DNA of 64,000 nucleotides, taken from Virgibacillus sp. LDC-1. Its GTDB lineage: Bacteria; Bacillota; Bacilli; Bacillales; Amphibacillaceae. Within the stretch, counting starts at the first letter, position 1; every line of letters starts with the position of its first letter. The notes under the pieces were generated by a model. That model made no database searches. It was given only the letters and a program-made list of their open reading frames with translations, and was not told where the DNA came from. The DNA lies in NCBI RefSeq assembly GCF_030137545.1, contig NZ_JARUVL010000006.1, positions 1 through 64,000 on the forward strand. Direction: 5' to 3'. A program made the position numbers and the translations under genes. Below, one piece after another: positions 56,657 to 64,000 of the stretch.

Positions 56657-57578
56657 TTGGCCGGCACCTCGACTTCTGTAATATATTTTCTTCCTCTTCA
56701 TTCCATATTCTCTTTACTTGACCAGGCCCTGTCTGCCTGTCCAGCAAGAGAATACGTTGAAACACTCTTTGTTGAAATAAAGGTTGTAATGAAGGTCGCT
56801 TTTTTAATTCTGTTAGTGATCTCCCATGGATAGTACAGATAATGACTACACCTGCATTGATCGCTTCCATTAACGCTTTTACATCAAGATCACTGCCAAT
56901 TTCATCAACAATCAAAACTTCTGGAGACATCGAACGAATCATCATCATCATTCCTTCTGCTTTTGGACAAGCATCGAGAACATCCGTCCTCTTTCCTACA
57001 TTATGTTGCGGGACTCCGTTTATAGAAGCGGCAATTTCCGAACGTTCATCAATAATTGCTACTTTCTTTCCCACAATATTATCCCAGCCTATTGAAATCA
57101 TCCGAGCCATATCACGAATTAGTGTTGTTTTTCCTGTTTGCGGCTCACCAACAATTAATGTATTCCAATATGCTTGTCCATAAACATATGGCATAATCGA
57201 CTGTGCTATCCCAATTTGTTCTTTTGCAATTCGAATGTTTAAAAAAGCAATATGCTGAATTGCTTTCACAGTTCCTCCACGTGTATTTACTTTTCCTGCT
57301 AAGCCGATTCGGTGACCACCTTCAATTGTAAGATAACCTTCTCTTAATTCATCCTCTAAACGATACAGTGAGAATTCACTAAGACGATTAATCATATACA
57401 TCATCGATTTAGGTTTTAAAATACAAGCTTCGATCCATTCTGTATGGTGATCAAAAATAACTTCAATTGGTTGTTGTAATCGGCATCGAATTTCCTGAAG
57501 TTTGTCCCATCTTCTATCCAGCCTTGTCCTAATTTCTTGCATTAGCGGCTCCGGAAATAATCGAAGGATTTCTTCCAT
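56601..57578 (-). CDS. spoIIIAA: SpoIIIAA secretion-type ATPase
   Basis: A 325-residue AAA ATPase powering the SpoIIIA complex. Walker A is in VGEPQTGKTTLIRDMARM (about residues 141-158), Walker B in EVLIVDEIGSDLD (about 215-228), then STIHG-like CTIHGRSL. The reading frame runs 56 bases into spoIIIAB, about 18 residues longer than in B. subtilis (307); a one-base shift near 56690 would instead end it in the ATGA at the spoIIIAB start. Start has AGCGAGG upstream. Confidence 0.92.
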   Translation of the reverse strand: MEEILRLFPEPLMQEIRTRLDRRWDKLQEIRCRLQQPIEVIFDHHTEWIEACILKPKSMMYMINRLSEFSLYRLEDELREGYLTIEGGHRIGLAGKVNTRGGTVKAIQHIAFLNIRIAKEQIGIAQSIMPYVYGQAYWNTLIVGEPQTGKTTLIRDMARMISIGWDNIVGKKVAIIDERSEIAASINGVPQHNVGKRTDVLDACPKAEGMMMMIRSMSPEVLIVDEIGSDLDVKALMEAINAGVVIICTIHGRSLTELKKRPSLQPLFQQRVFQRILLLDRQTGPGQVKRIWNEEEENILQKSRCRPNEMDRSTSFNKYNYMGRA

Positions 57579-57610
57579 ATAAATTCCTCGCTTTACGCTG
57601 CTTTATAATA

Positions 57611-57639
57611 AGTGTATTGATAAACACGCAAAAATATGA
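57611..57639 (-). promoter_or_regulatory. Sigma-E promoter of the spoIIIA operon
   Basis: Minus strand TCATATT (57633-57639), 14-base spacer, AATACACT (57611-57618). The -35 is perfect for KMATATT and the -10 has one mismatch to CATACANT. Expected start is about 26 bases before spoIIIAA. Sigma-E control is established for spoIIIA in B. subtilis. Confidence 0.78.
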
Positions 57640-57753
57640 CTAACTTCACGAAGGCAACAAGCATTGAAATACAATTAAGACGCTTAGCGAATACAAATCT
57701 TAAATAGATTAATTGTAAAAAATAATAGAACAATGATATGCACGATTTAAACT

Positions 57754-57788
57754 AAAAAAACAGCTCAACTTAATGTTGAACTGTTTTT
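57754..57788 (-). terminator. Terminator of efp
   Basis: AAACAGTTCAAC / GTTGAGCTGTTT 12-position stem (one G-U) with 5-base loop and T run, 15 bases after the efp stop codon. Bases 57640-57753 otherwise show nothing notable. Confidence 0.88.
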
Positions 57789-57803
57789 TACTGATAAATG
57801 ATA

Positions 57804-58361
57804 TTATGCACGAGAAACATATTTTCCATCAGATGTATTGATGACTAATACGTCTCCTTTATTTACAAAGAACGGAACTTGAACAACAAGCCCTGTTTCA
57901 ACAGTAGCAGGTTTGGATCCCCCGCTTGCCGTATCTCCTTTAATTCCTGGCTCTGTTTCAACTACTTCTAACTCCACATTATTTGGAAGGTCTATACCAA
58001 GTACTTCTCCTTGATAGGTTATTATAGAAACTTCGGTATTTTCTTTAATAAATTTTAACTCGTGCTCAATTTGGTTCGCTTGTAATTCAATTTGCTCATA
58101 GGTACTTGTGTCCATAAATGCATGCGAATCACCTGAAGCATATAAGTACTGCATTTTTTTATGCTCTACATGCGCTTTTTCCACTTTTTCTCCACCACGG
58201 AAAGTTTTCTCTTGAATGTTTCCATTTCGCAAGCTACGCAACTTCGATCGAACAAAAGCTGCCCCTTTACCTGGCTTCACATGCTGAAAATCGATTACTT
58301 GCCAAACATCGTTATCCACTTCAATTGTTAAACCTGTACGAAAATCATTAACTGATATCAT
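57804..58361 (-). CDS. efp: Elongation factor P
   Basis: A 185-residue three-domain tRNA-mimic that rescues ribosomes stalled at polyproline. N-terminal KOW-like domain with the modified lysine at position 32 in [16 protein letters not shown]; two OB domains follow, ending [14 protein letters not shown]. In B. subtilis Lys32 receives 5-aminopentanol. AAGGAGG precedes the start. Confidence 0.97.
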   Translation of the reverse strand: MISVNDFRTGLTIEVDNDVWQVIDFQHVKPGKGAAFVRSKLRSLRNGNIQEKTFRGGEKVEKAHVEHKKMQYLYASGDSHAFMDTSTYEQIELQANQIEHELKFIKENTEVSIITYQGEVLGIDLPNNVELEVVETEPGIKGDTASGGSKPATVETGLVVQVPFFVNKGDVLVINTSDGKYVSRA

Positions 58362-58394
58362 CTATGTTCCTCCTTGGATGAATGTAAATATTTC

Positions 58395-59456
58395 TTATAA
58401 TGTAATAAGTTCTTTATTTGCTAATGTTAATCTCTCATTTCCTGATGCTGTTACGACAATGTCATCTTCTATTCGACATCCACCAACATCCGGAATATAA
58501 ATTCCTGGTTCGACTGTAACAACCATTCCTGGCTCTAAAGTAATTTCACCTCGATGCGAAAGCCCCGGTCCTTCATGAACCTCCATTCCAAGTCCGTGCC
58601 CAGTCGAATGTCCAAAATACGCTCCAAAGCCTTTTTCAGTAATGTAATCTCTCGTGAGTGCATCCGCTTCTTTTCCACTCATACCAGCCTTTATCCCATC
58701 AACACCTCTTAACTGTGCTTCTAGTACTGTATCATAGATTGTTTTCAATTCGTTGCTAATTTCGCCAACAGCAACGGTTCTAGTAATATCTGAGCAATAT
58801 CCATTGTATAATGCCCCATAGTCAAGTGTTACTAGTTCACCTGATTGAATTTCCTTCGTCGAAGCGACTCCATGAGGTAACGCGGATCGAAAGCCTGAAG
58901 CAACAATAATATCAAAGCTTGAAGATGTTGCACCTTGTTTTCTCATAAAAAATTCTAATTCGTTTGAAACATCAATTTCACGAACGCCTGGCTTGATAAA
59001 CCCTTGAATATGCGTAAAAGCTGCATCAGCAATTTCTGCTGCTTTCTTCATAATGGCAAGCTCATCGTTTGTTTTAACAAGTCTAATCGTTTCTACAATA
59101 TCTGAAGTCGGTACGAGCTCTCCATTGAATAATGATTGATATTGATCAAACACTGCATATGTTACATGGTTTTTTTCAAAGCCTACGCGTTTTGCCTTCA
59201 GCTTACTTAATTGATCACGGATCTCAAGTTCCATAAGCTGTTTATGCTCGATAATATCAAATCCGATTGCTTGTTCTGCTGCCTGCTTTGTATAACGAAA
59301 ATCTGTAATAAAAAGCGCATCTTTGTTCGTGATAATTACCGTTCCTGCTGTTCCAGTAAAACCTGTAATATATCTTCTATTGATTGGACTGGCAACAATC
59401 AATGCATCCAGATTTTTTTCTTCTAATACAGCTCTAATTTTTCGTAATTTCTCCAT
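58395..59456 (-). CDS. papQ: Xaa-Pro aminopeptidase (M24 family, YqhT)
   Basis: A 353-residue creatinase-fold peptidase removing residues before proline. Metal ligands fall in LVTLDYGALYNGYCSDITRT, GHSTGHGLGMEVHEGPG and GMVVTVEPGIYIP, and GGCRIEDDIVVT. The N-terminal domain (about 1-125) matches prolidase. The ATG giving MEKLRK has AAGGG 9 bases upstream; the frame's first codon (TTG) is three codons earlier. Sits between aroQ and efp, logical with proline-linked functions. Confidence 0.92.
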   Translation of the reverse strand: MEKLRKIRAVLEEKNLDALIVASPINRRYITGFTGTAGTVIITNKDALFITDFRYTKQAAEQAIGFDIIEHKQLMELEIRDQLSKLKAKRVGFEKNHVTYAVFDQYQSLFNGELVPTSDIVETIRLVKTNDELAIMKKAAEIADAAFTHIQGFIKPGVREIDVSNELEFFMRKQGATSSSFDIIVASGFRSALPHGVASTKEIQSGELVTLDYGALYNGYCSDITRTVAVGEISNELKTIYDTVLEAQLRGVDGIKAGMSGKEADALTRDYITEKGFGAYFGHSTGHGLGMEVHEGPGLSHRGEITLEPGMVVTVEPGIYIPDVGGCRIEDDIVVTASGNERLTLANKELITL

Positions 59457-59505
59457 TCTTTTCAACCCTTTCTATTATATTTCTCTACCTTTAATGGATA
59501 AAGTC

Positions 59506-59943
59506 TCACATTGTATCCTTATCAAGAAATGCCATGGCCGCAAGCACATAGCTTTGGAGACCAAAACCGGTAATTTGTCCTTTACATGCAGGTGCGGTTA
59601 ATGACTTGTGCCGAAATGCTTCTCGCTGATGAATATTAGATATATGTACTTCAATGACCGGCGTTTGAATTGCAATAATTGCATCTCTTAATGCAACACT
59701 TGTATGTGTATAAGCTGCTGGATTAAATATAATACCAAAATACTTTCCATCTGCTGCATGAAGCTGGTCGATCAATTCACCCTCATGATTCGATTGAAAG
59801 CTATCGACTTCATATCCATAGGAAGCTGCTACTTTCCCCACACTTTTTTCAATGTCTTTCAATGTAAATTGTCCATAAATCTCTTTTTCACGCTTCCCTA
59901 ACAGATTAAGATTTGGACCATTCAATAATAATAGCCGGTTCAT
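59506..59943 (-). CDS. aroQ: 3-Dehydroquinate dehydratase, type II
   Basis: A 145-residue dodecameric enzyme of the shikimate pathway. NGPNLNLLGKREKEIYG with the catalytic Tyr/Arg loop, FNPAAYTHTSVALRDAI and IEVHISNIHQRE are complete. The second ATG is chosen because AGGG lies 9 bases upstream of it and touches the first. B. subtilis YqhS. Confidence 0.95.
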   Translation of the reverse strand: MNRLLLLNGPNLNLLGKREKEIYGQFTLKDIEKSVGKVAASYGYEVDSFQSNHEGELIDQLHAADGKYFGIIFNPAAYTHTSVALRDAIIAIQTPVIEVHISNIHQREAFRHKSLTAPACKGQITGFGLQSYVLAAMAFLDKDTM

Positions 59944-60023
59944 CCCCTTCATCCCTTTACCAAATATTATTGGACGTTATAAGTTTATCATAAAGCACTT
60001 CATTTGAATAAAAAAATCTAATT

Positions 60024-60542
60024 TTAATTGTTATTTTTTTTCGTCTCTTTCACAACCATATCATGAAAATCATATGAAATGGAATAGCCAATAAACGTAC
60101 CATACAATAAAAACAAGCATATTGTCGATACAATCGTATTTTTGTTAAGGTCAGTAACGTTTGGAATATTCGCGAACATGGGATGAAGCACATAAAATAA
60201 AAGGAACCAGAGAGCTAAACCATAAATAGTACCTACCCACATAGATTGTCGCTTTTTAAATAAAGCATAATATAGTAACGCCGGAAGAATGGATATACCC
60301 CCAACTATTAAAATTGAAATTAAGTCCCCAAGCCATGTATCTGTCCAAGGTTCTTTTGTCCAAGACCGTAATACAAACATCTTAGGAGCGACTTCCGCAA
60401 AATTAAAATGGTACATAACGACTCCAATTGCGCTCCATAGTATTCCGCCACTTAACCCGGTGGTCACAGCTATTCCTATAAGAGAAGGACTTGTTGAAGC
60501 CTGCTGTTCTCTTTCATTATTCTTTCGTTCAGATTTTCTCAA
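60024..60542 (-). CDS. yqhR: YqhR-family membrane protein
   Basis: A 172-residue protein with a charged N-terminus (about 1-18) and four predicted transmembrane helices (about 22-44, 72-92, 100-116, 132-152). Order yqhR-aroQ-papQ-efp is conserved in bacilli. Function unknown; it may be forespore-expressed in B. subtilis, but no promoter is evident. Confidence 0.8.
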   Translation of the reverse strand: MRKSERKNNEREQQASTSPSLIGIAVTTGLSGGILWSAIGVVMYHFNFAEVAPKMFVLRSWTKEPWTDTWLGDLISILIVGGISILPALLYYALFKKRQSMWVGTIYGLALWFLLFYVLHPMFANIPNVTDLNKNTIVSTICLFLLYGTFIGYSISYDFHDMVVKETKKNNN

Positions 60543-60593
60543 CTAAATCACCTCCAGCTATAGTATGGCCAATAATTATCATTCATATCGACA

Positions 60594-60614
60594 CAACTGC
60601 TTAAAACGCAGTTG
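60594..60614. other. Short inverted repeat between divergent yqhR and yqhP
   Basis: CAACTGC (60594-60600) and GCAGTTG (60608-60614) form a 7-bp stem with a 7-base loop in a 273-base divergent intergenic region. It cannot be a terminator for either flanking gene, so an operator is possible. The rest of 60543-60815 is AT-rich with no clear boxes. Confidence 0.35.
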
Positions 60615-60815
60615 AAATGTTGTGGAATTTGCGTTCTAATTTTAGTAAGATGATTGACAAGAAGAATGTGCTTAATAGTAGTTTAATTTCTATAAAATAA
60701 TGAATAATTCATGTTATATTAGGAAATAATAAATAAAAAGAAGGTAGTATTCTAACATTCTCCTAAGACAATAGGAACAAGTATTTAAGCATATCCATGA
60801 AAGGTGGAATTGAAA

Positions 60816-61196
60816 ATGAGTGGTAGAAAATTATCTGTTATCGTATATGTACTTATTGGTTTTGCTGCTATTGGACTTATGTCACAGCTTTTTTCCAATA
60901 CAACTGGCTTTTTATTTAGTCTCCTAAAATCGATTTTTATTGGGTTATTAATCTTTGGTCTCATATACTTCTTGTTTTTAAAAAATCGTGTATCTTCAAG
61001 TGATGCTAAAAAGTATAAACAGGCGGTAAAGCAATCCAAGCAAAAATATAAACAAAAGAAGCCCTCATCCAAAGCAAAAACAATACAACAGCAGCCGATT
61101 AAACCGCAAGCAAAGAAAAAAAACACACGTCAAACTTCCCATCTACGAGTCATTGACGGGAATAAAACGAAAAGAAAAAAGCGAGCATCCAATTAA
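60816..61196 (+). CDS. yqhP: SA1362-family membrane protein (YqhP)
   Basis: A 126-residue protein with two hydrophobic helices (about 6-25 and 33-55) and a strongly basic lysine/glutamine-rich C-terminal half. AAGGTGG is 8 bases before the ATG; a GTG four codons upstream is part of that site. Family is uncharacterised; the basic tail might bind nucleic acid or anionic lipid. Confidence 0.78.
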   Translation: MSGRKLSVIVYVLIGFAAIGLMSQLFSNTTGFLFSLLKSIFIGLLIFGLIYFLFLKNRVSSSDAKKYKQAVKQSKQKYKQKKPSSKAKTIQQQPIKPQAKKKNTRQTSHLRVIDGNKTKRKKRASN

Positions 61197-61214
61197 ATGG
61201 ATACTCGTTTTTTA
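61176..61214. terminator. Bidirectional terminator between yqhP and yqhO
   Basis: CGAGCATCCA (61184-61192 region) pairs with TGGATACTCG across a 6-base loop, with A/T tracts on both flanks, between the converging genes. Confidence 0.85.
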
Positions 61215-61242
61215 TCTAGTCTATCATAATTTCAGAATAAGA

Positions 61243-62133
61243 TTATTTCGGCCAGTGCTTTAAAAATTGATCCGTTCGTTCCATTCCCAATGTGAGAAGC
61301 ATATCTATTTCGTTTGCATTAATCTGAAAGTTTGTTGTCTCGATATTTTTCACAGGAATAAAAATGATATTTTTTTTGTCAGTCGTAGAGATATATCTTG
61401 CATCATGTGCTTGCTTCATCGTAGCAAATAATGCATGGAGCATATCTAAAGCGTTTTTAATGTCATGCGGTGTTGTATTTGCTGGAGTATCCGAAAGTTT
61501 CACTCCTAAAACAGGACGTTGCTCTCGATTATTCGAATTTGTAAATAACCATAATGGAAAATTACTTAATAAGCCACCATCTACCATAATACTTTTTTGC
61601 TTTGCTTTTCCAGGTAATTTCTTTGGCATAAAAAAATATGGAAATCCCGCACTCATCCTGACTGCTTTTGAAACTGGGAAATGAGCTGGATTAATTCCAT
61701 AAACACGATAAAGATCATCAGGGATGACAATCAGCTTTCCTAATGACAAATCACTTGCAACCACCTTTAAACACCCATTTGGCAGATCACTAAATGTGTA
61801 AATCCCTTGATTAGCAAGATGATTATATAGCCATTTTTCGAGCTTATCTCCTTTATATAATCCCATTTGAAAATAAAGAAAAAACCACTTGGTTCCTGGT
61901 AAGAAGGTAGTTGGTTTCGGTGGATCTAACAACGCCTTTAAATCCGTCTGTTGTAATAGTTGCAGCATATCAGATGAAGTGTATCCAGCTGCAACAAAGG
62001 ACGCTAAAATTGCCCCAGCAGATGTACCGGCAACCCTTTCTATTTGGAATTGATTCGATTCAAGGCTTTTCAATGCACCAAGAAATGCGTAAGCCTTTAC
62101 TCCACCGCCAGAAAAAACCGCATCAATTTTCAT
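61243..62133 (-). CDS. yqhO: Patatin-like phospholipase family protein (YqhO)
   Basis: A 296-residue patatin-fold lipid hydrolase. The oxyanion motif SGGGVKAYAFLGAL (residues 8-21), nucleophile Ser38 in GTSAGAI, and the dyad Asp in MVDGGLLSNFPLW are intact, so it should be active on acyl ester lipids. Cytoplasmic (no signal peptide). GAGGAG precedes the ATG. Substrate unknown. Confidence 0.9.
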   Translation of the reverse strand: MKIDAVFSGGGVKAYAFLGALKSLESNQFQIERVAGTSAGAILASFVAAGYTSSDMLQLLQQTDLKALLDPPKPTTFLPGTKWFFLYFQMGLYKGDKLEKWLYNHLANQGIYTFSDLPNGCLKVVASDLSLGKLIVIPDDLYRVYGINPAHFPVSKAVRMSAGFPYFFMPKKLPGKAKQKSIMVDGGLLSNFPLWLFTNSNNREQRPVLGVKLSDTPANTTPHDIKNALDMLHALFATMKQAHDARYISTTDKKNIIFIPVKNIETTNFQINANEIDMLLTLGMERTDQFLKHWPK

Positions 62134-62207
62134 AACTTCTCTCCTCAGCCCTTTTCTATATAATTAAGCAAAGGAATGAGGAATTAGAACGGTCAATCGC
62201 CTATACT

Positions 62208-62633
62208 TTATTCTACTTTTTCTTCTGTTTGTTGAATTTGTTTTAAAGCTTCTTTTCTTTTTTGATCTTGCTCAAAATATGTAACTAAATCAGCAATTCG
62301 ATCAATAGAATTCCAGCTTAAATGATGTTCAATTCCTTCCACATCTCCATATATGTTTTCTTGTTCAACACCAATAATATCTAAAAAACGTTCTAGTAAT
62401 TCATGTCGAAACAAAAGCCGCTCGCCTATTTTTTTTCCTTTTTCCGTTAATACAAACCCGCGGTATTTCTCGTAATTTAAATATGCGTCCTTATCTAGCT
62501 TTTGAACCATCTTTGTTACAGATGAAGGATGTACTTCTAATGCTTCCGCAATGTCTGAAACACGAGCATAGCCTTTAGTTTCGATTAAATTATATATTAA
62601 CTCAATATAGTCTTCCATACTTGGAGTAGGCAT
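62208..62633 (-). CDS. mntR: Manganese transport regulator MntR
   Basis: A 141-residue DtxR-family Mn(II)-dependent repressor of manganese uptake. The winged [29 protein letters not shown] is near identical to B. subtilis MntR. Metal ligands Asp8 and Glu11 in [14 protein letters not shown], His in RHELLERFL, and [16 protein letters not shown] are conserved, indicating an intact binuclear Mn site. Confidence 0.96.
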   Translation of the reverse strand: MPTPSMEDYIELIYNLIETKGYARVSDIAEALEVHPSSVTKMVQKLDKDAYLNYEKYRGFVLTEKGKKIGERLLFRHELLERFLDIIGVEQENIYGDVEGIEHHLSWNSIDRIADLVTYFEQDQKRKEALKQIQQTEEKVE

Positions 62634-62736
62634 GAATTTCCCTCACTTTAAGCATCATTTTTTAGCTAATGCAAAATTGTTTATGTCTAAAGAATACAGG
62701 AAAACTTGTCCATAAACAAGTAGAGTGACAAAAAGA

Positions 62737-62764
62737 AGAAGAAGCGATTTTAATCGCTTCTTCT
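62737..62764 (-). terminator. Terminator of the ABC permease gene
   Basis: A 13-bp inverted repeat (AGAAGAAGCGATT with AATCGCTTCTTCT) followed on the minus strand by TCTTTTTG. It lies downstream of the partial permease gene. The rest of 62634-62918 shows nothing else. Confidence 0.85.
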
Positions 62765-62918
62765 GTAAAACGTTAAATATTAGAATCCATTTTAATAATA
62801 AATTTAACAAAACGGAACCACTCTTTGCGAAGCAATGCACATTTCCGAATAAAAAGATTAATCATATATTAACAAAATCGCCTGCTTTCAAGTATAAGCA
62901 TGAAATCAGGCCATGTTC

Positions 62919-64000
62919 TTAACTGACAATCTTATAATATTCTCTTGCCGTTATTGTGTAAACCACAGCATAAAATAAAGCAAAGATGGAAATGGTTGTA
63001 AATGTACATATAACAAATAGACCAACATTTGTTAAGTTTAGCAATGCCAATAATTTCGTGATAACTTTGAATGCGAAAGCGATGTGAATAACTGCTGCGA
63101 CAAGTGGTAAGAAAAACACAATGAGCACTTGACTCTTAATCGCTTTTTTAATTTCCTCTTTACTCAAGCCTACTTTCTGCATAATTGCAAATCGTTCTTT
63201 GTCATCATAGCCTTCAGATATTTGTTTATAATACATAATTAAAACGGTTGCCATGATGAATAATGCGCCAAGAAATAGGCCAAGGAAAAATAATCCCCCA
63301 TATATGGAATAAAAAGATTCTCTTGATTCCTCTTGCCCCTCTGCATAACCGTCGATGGATGCATCCTTAAGCTTTTGGGACAATGCCTTTGTAAGAGCAA
63401 TTTCATTTTCAGTGCTTCCCTTAGCATCAAAGCCTGAAAAATACGATAAATCCTTCCATTCTACTTCCTCTAATTCCTCAACAGGATATAGAGATTTAAT
63501 TGTTTCTTCATCTTTTACAACAACAAAGTATCCATCTGTTAACATGCCAGAACTATCTCCGGTGAGTGACAGTTTTTTTAACTGATTTTTAATTTGAAAC
63601 TCCTGTCCTGATATTGTGATTGTATTTACAACAGGCTGTCCCTTAAACGTGTAAATTAAAACTTCATTATCCTCCAGTTTCGCGGACTGTTCTTCCAACT
63701 GATTAAACTCATCAAGCGAGATTAGTTCAAGCATTGAAATATTTGTTAATGAATTTATTGTTGTACGATCTGTTGTAAAAGTGTTTCCTTCCCTAATTGC
63801 TGGAAAATCTGCAGAACGATAATGAAGTGGATCTACTATTTCAATTTGATATTTTTCTGCTTCTTCATGTATTATATTTTCAATTACTTGTGCCTGCTCT
63901 TCAGAAATATTATTTGCTGAGATATCAATTTCCTTCGGATAGCGATTATTTATCACATCTTCCATTCCAATATACAGGGATACAGTGCTTGATAGCATGA
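62919..64000 (-). CDS. FtsX-like ABC transporter permease, C-terminal part (cut by window edge)
   Basis: About 360 residues of the C-terminal part are visible. A long extracytoplasmic domain (to about residue 225) is followed by three transmembrane helices (about 232-258, 290-312, 325-350) separated by KISEGYDDKERFAIMQKVGLSKEEIKKAIKSQ, the hallmark MacB/FtsX cytoplasmic loop. The arrangement resembles BceB-type peptide-antibiotic sensing/resistance permeases. The apparent start at the window end is not real; the gene continues beyond. The ATPase partner should lie outside. Confidence 0.8.
   Translation of the reverse strand, partial: MLSSTVSLYIGMEDVINNRYPKEIDISANNISEEQAQVIENIIHEEAEKYQIEIVDPLHYRSADFPAIREGNTFTTDRTTINSLTNISMLELISLDEFNQLEEQSAKLEDNEVLIYTFKGQPVVNTITISGQEFQIKNQLKKLSLTGDSSGMLTDGYFVVVKDEETIKSLYPVEELEEVEWKDLSYFSGFDAKGSTENEIALTKALSQKLKDASIDGYAEGQEESRESFYSIYGGLFFLGLFLGALFIMATVLIMYYKQISEGYDDKERFAIMQKVGLSKEEIKKAIKSQVLIVFFLPLVAAVIHIAFAFKVITKLLALLNLTNVGLFVICTFTTISIFALFYAVVYTITAREYYKIVS

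Noticed and set aside
60570-60590. Fur/PerR-like half site (AATAATTATCATT) near yqhR
   Set aside because: Only one arm matches the 7-1-7 pattern and neither neighbour is an expected iron or peroxide gene; likely chance in AT-rich DNA.
1-64000. Horizontally acquired island, prophage, CRISPR array or defence system
   Set aside because: Gene order follows the Bacillus chromosome almost throughout; no integrase other than xerD, no repeat-spacer array, no transposase, and no block of foreign-looking composition except the RNA gene and one short hairpin element.

Overview
The window is the chromosomal backbone of an endospore-forming, AT-rich member of the Bacillaceae. The evidence is gene order: from right to left it follows the Bacillus subtilis yqh-yqi-yqj-yqk-spoIIA segment (mntR, yqhO-R, aroQ, yqhT, efp, spoIIIAA-AH, accBC, nusB, folD, xseAB, ispA, tlyA, ahrC, recN, spoIVB, spo0A, bkd operon, yqj genes, nudF, spoIIM, fur, xerD, drm-pupG-pdp, dacF-spoIIA). 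I see no rRNA, tRNA, CRISPR, prophage or insertion sequence. An OLE RNA together with its protein partner points to an alkaliphilic or halophilic/extremotolerant genus (for example Oceanobacillus- or Virgibacillus-like). The genus is inference only.

Layout. 0-9.2 kb: sporulation sigma-F operon with dacF, nucleoside phosphorolysis genes (pdp, punA, deoB), xerD, yqzK, fur, spoIIM. 9.2-20.9 kb: EndoQ-type nuclease and nudF; yqkF on the plus strand; a compound hairpin in a short gap; an SDR/MBL pair; a plus-strand run of GDPD, namA, rnz and an aldehyde dehydrogenase; dinB; an M20 peptidase. 21-37.1 kb: methylmalonyl-CoA genes, a Prli42-like miniprotein, yqjA, brxB, and the complete branched-chain keto acid operon (ptb-bcd-buk-lpdV-bkdAA-bkdAB-bkdB). 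That operon lies behind a very good sigma-54 promoter and its activator gene bkdR. 37.2-41.3 kb: yqzF, an aspartokinase, spo0A, spoIVB. 41.5-50 kb: recN, argR, tlyA, oapA, OLE RNA, ispA, xseB, xseA, folD, nusB. 50-62.6 kb: yqhY, accC, accB, spoIIIAH-AA, efp, yqhT, aroQ, yqhR, yqhP, yqhO, mntR. The last 1.1 kb is the C-terminal part of an FtsX-like ABC permease cut by the window edge.

The most striking element is the roughly 600-nt, comparatively GC-rich, non-coding stretch between ispA and a 197-residue membrane protein. Its position, size, partner gene and internal pairing identify it as OLE (ornate, large, extremophilic) RNA followed by OapA. It has its own extended -10 promoter, and the dxs gene usually found near here is absent. 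Other points of interest are a spoIIM leader in which a sigma-E promoter sits inside one arm of an SD-sequestering hairpin, the sigma-54/enhancer/cre arrangement of the bkd operon, a B12-binding domain fused to methylmalonyl-CoA epimerase, and an apparent one-base frameshift at the end of spoIIIAA.

Metabolically, the bkd operon turns valine, isoleucine and leucine into branched acyl-CoAs and acyl phosphates. The neighbouring mutase/epimerase/carboxyltransferase genes can take the propionyl/methylmalonyl-CoA part toward succinyl-CoA. The sporulation genes cover initiation (spo0A), forespore sigma-F control (spoIIAA/AB/sigF), engulfment (spoIIM), the SpoIIIA feeding channel and sigma-K checkpoint signalling (spoIVB). 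Functions are assigned from remembered family motifs and synteny; no database search was run.
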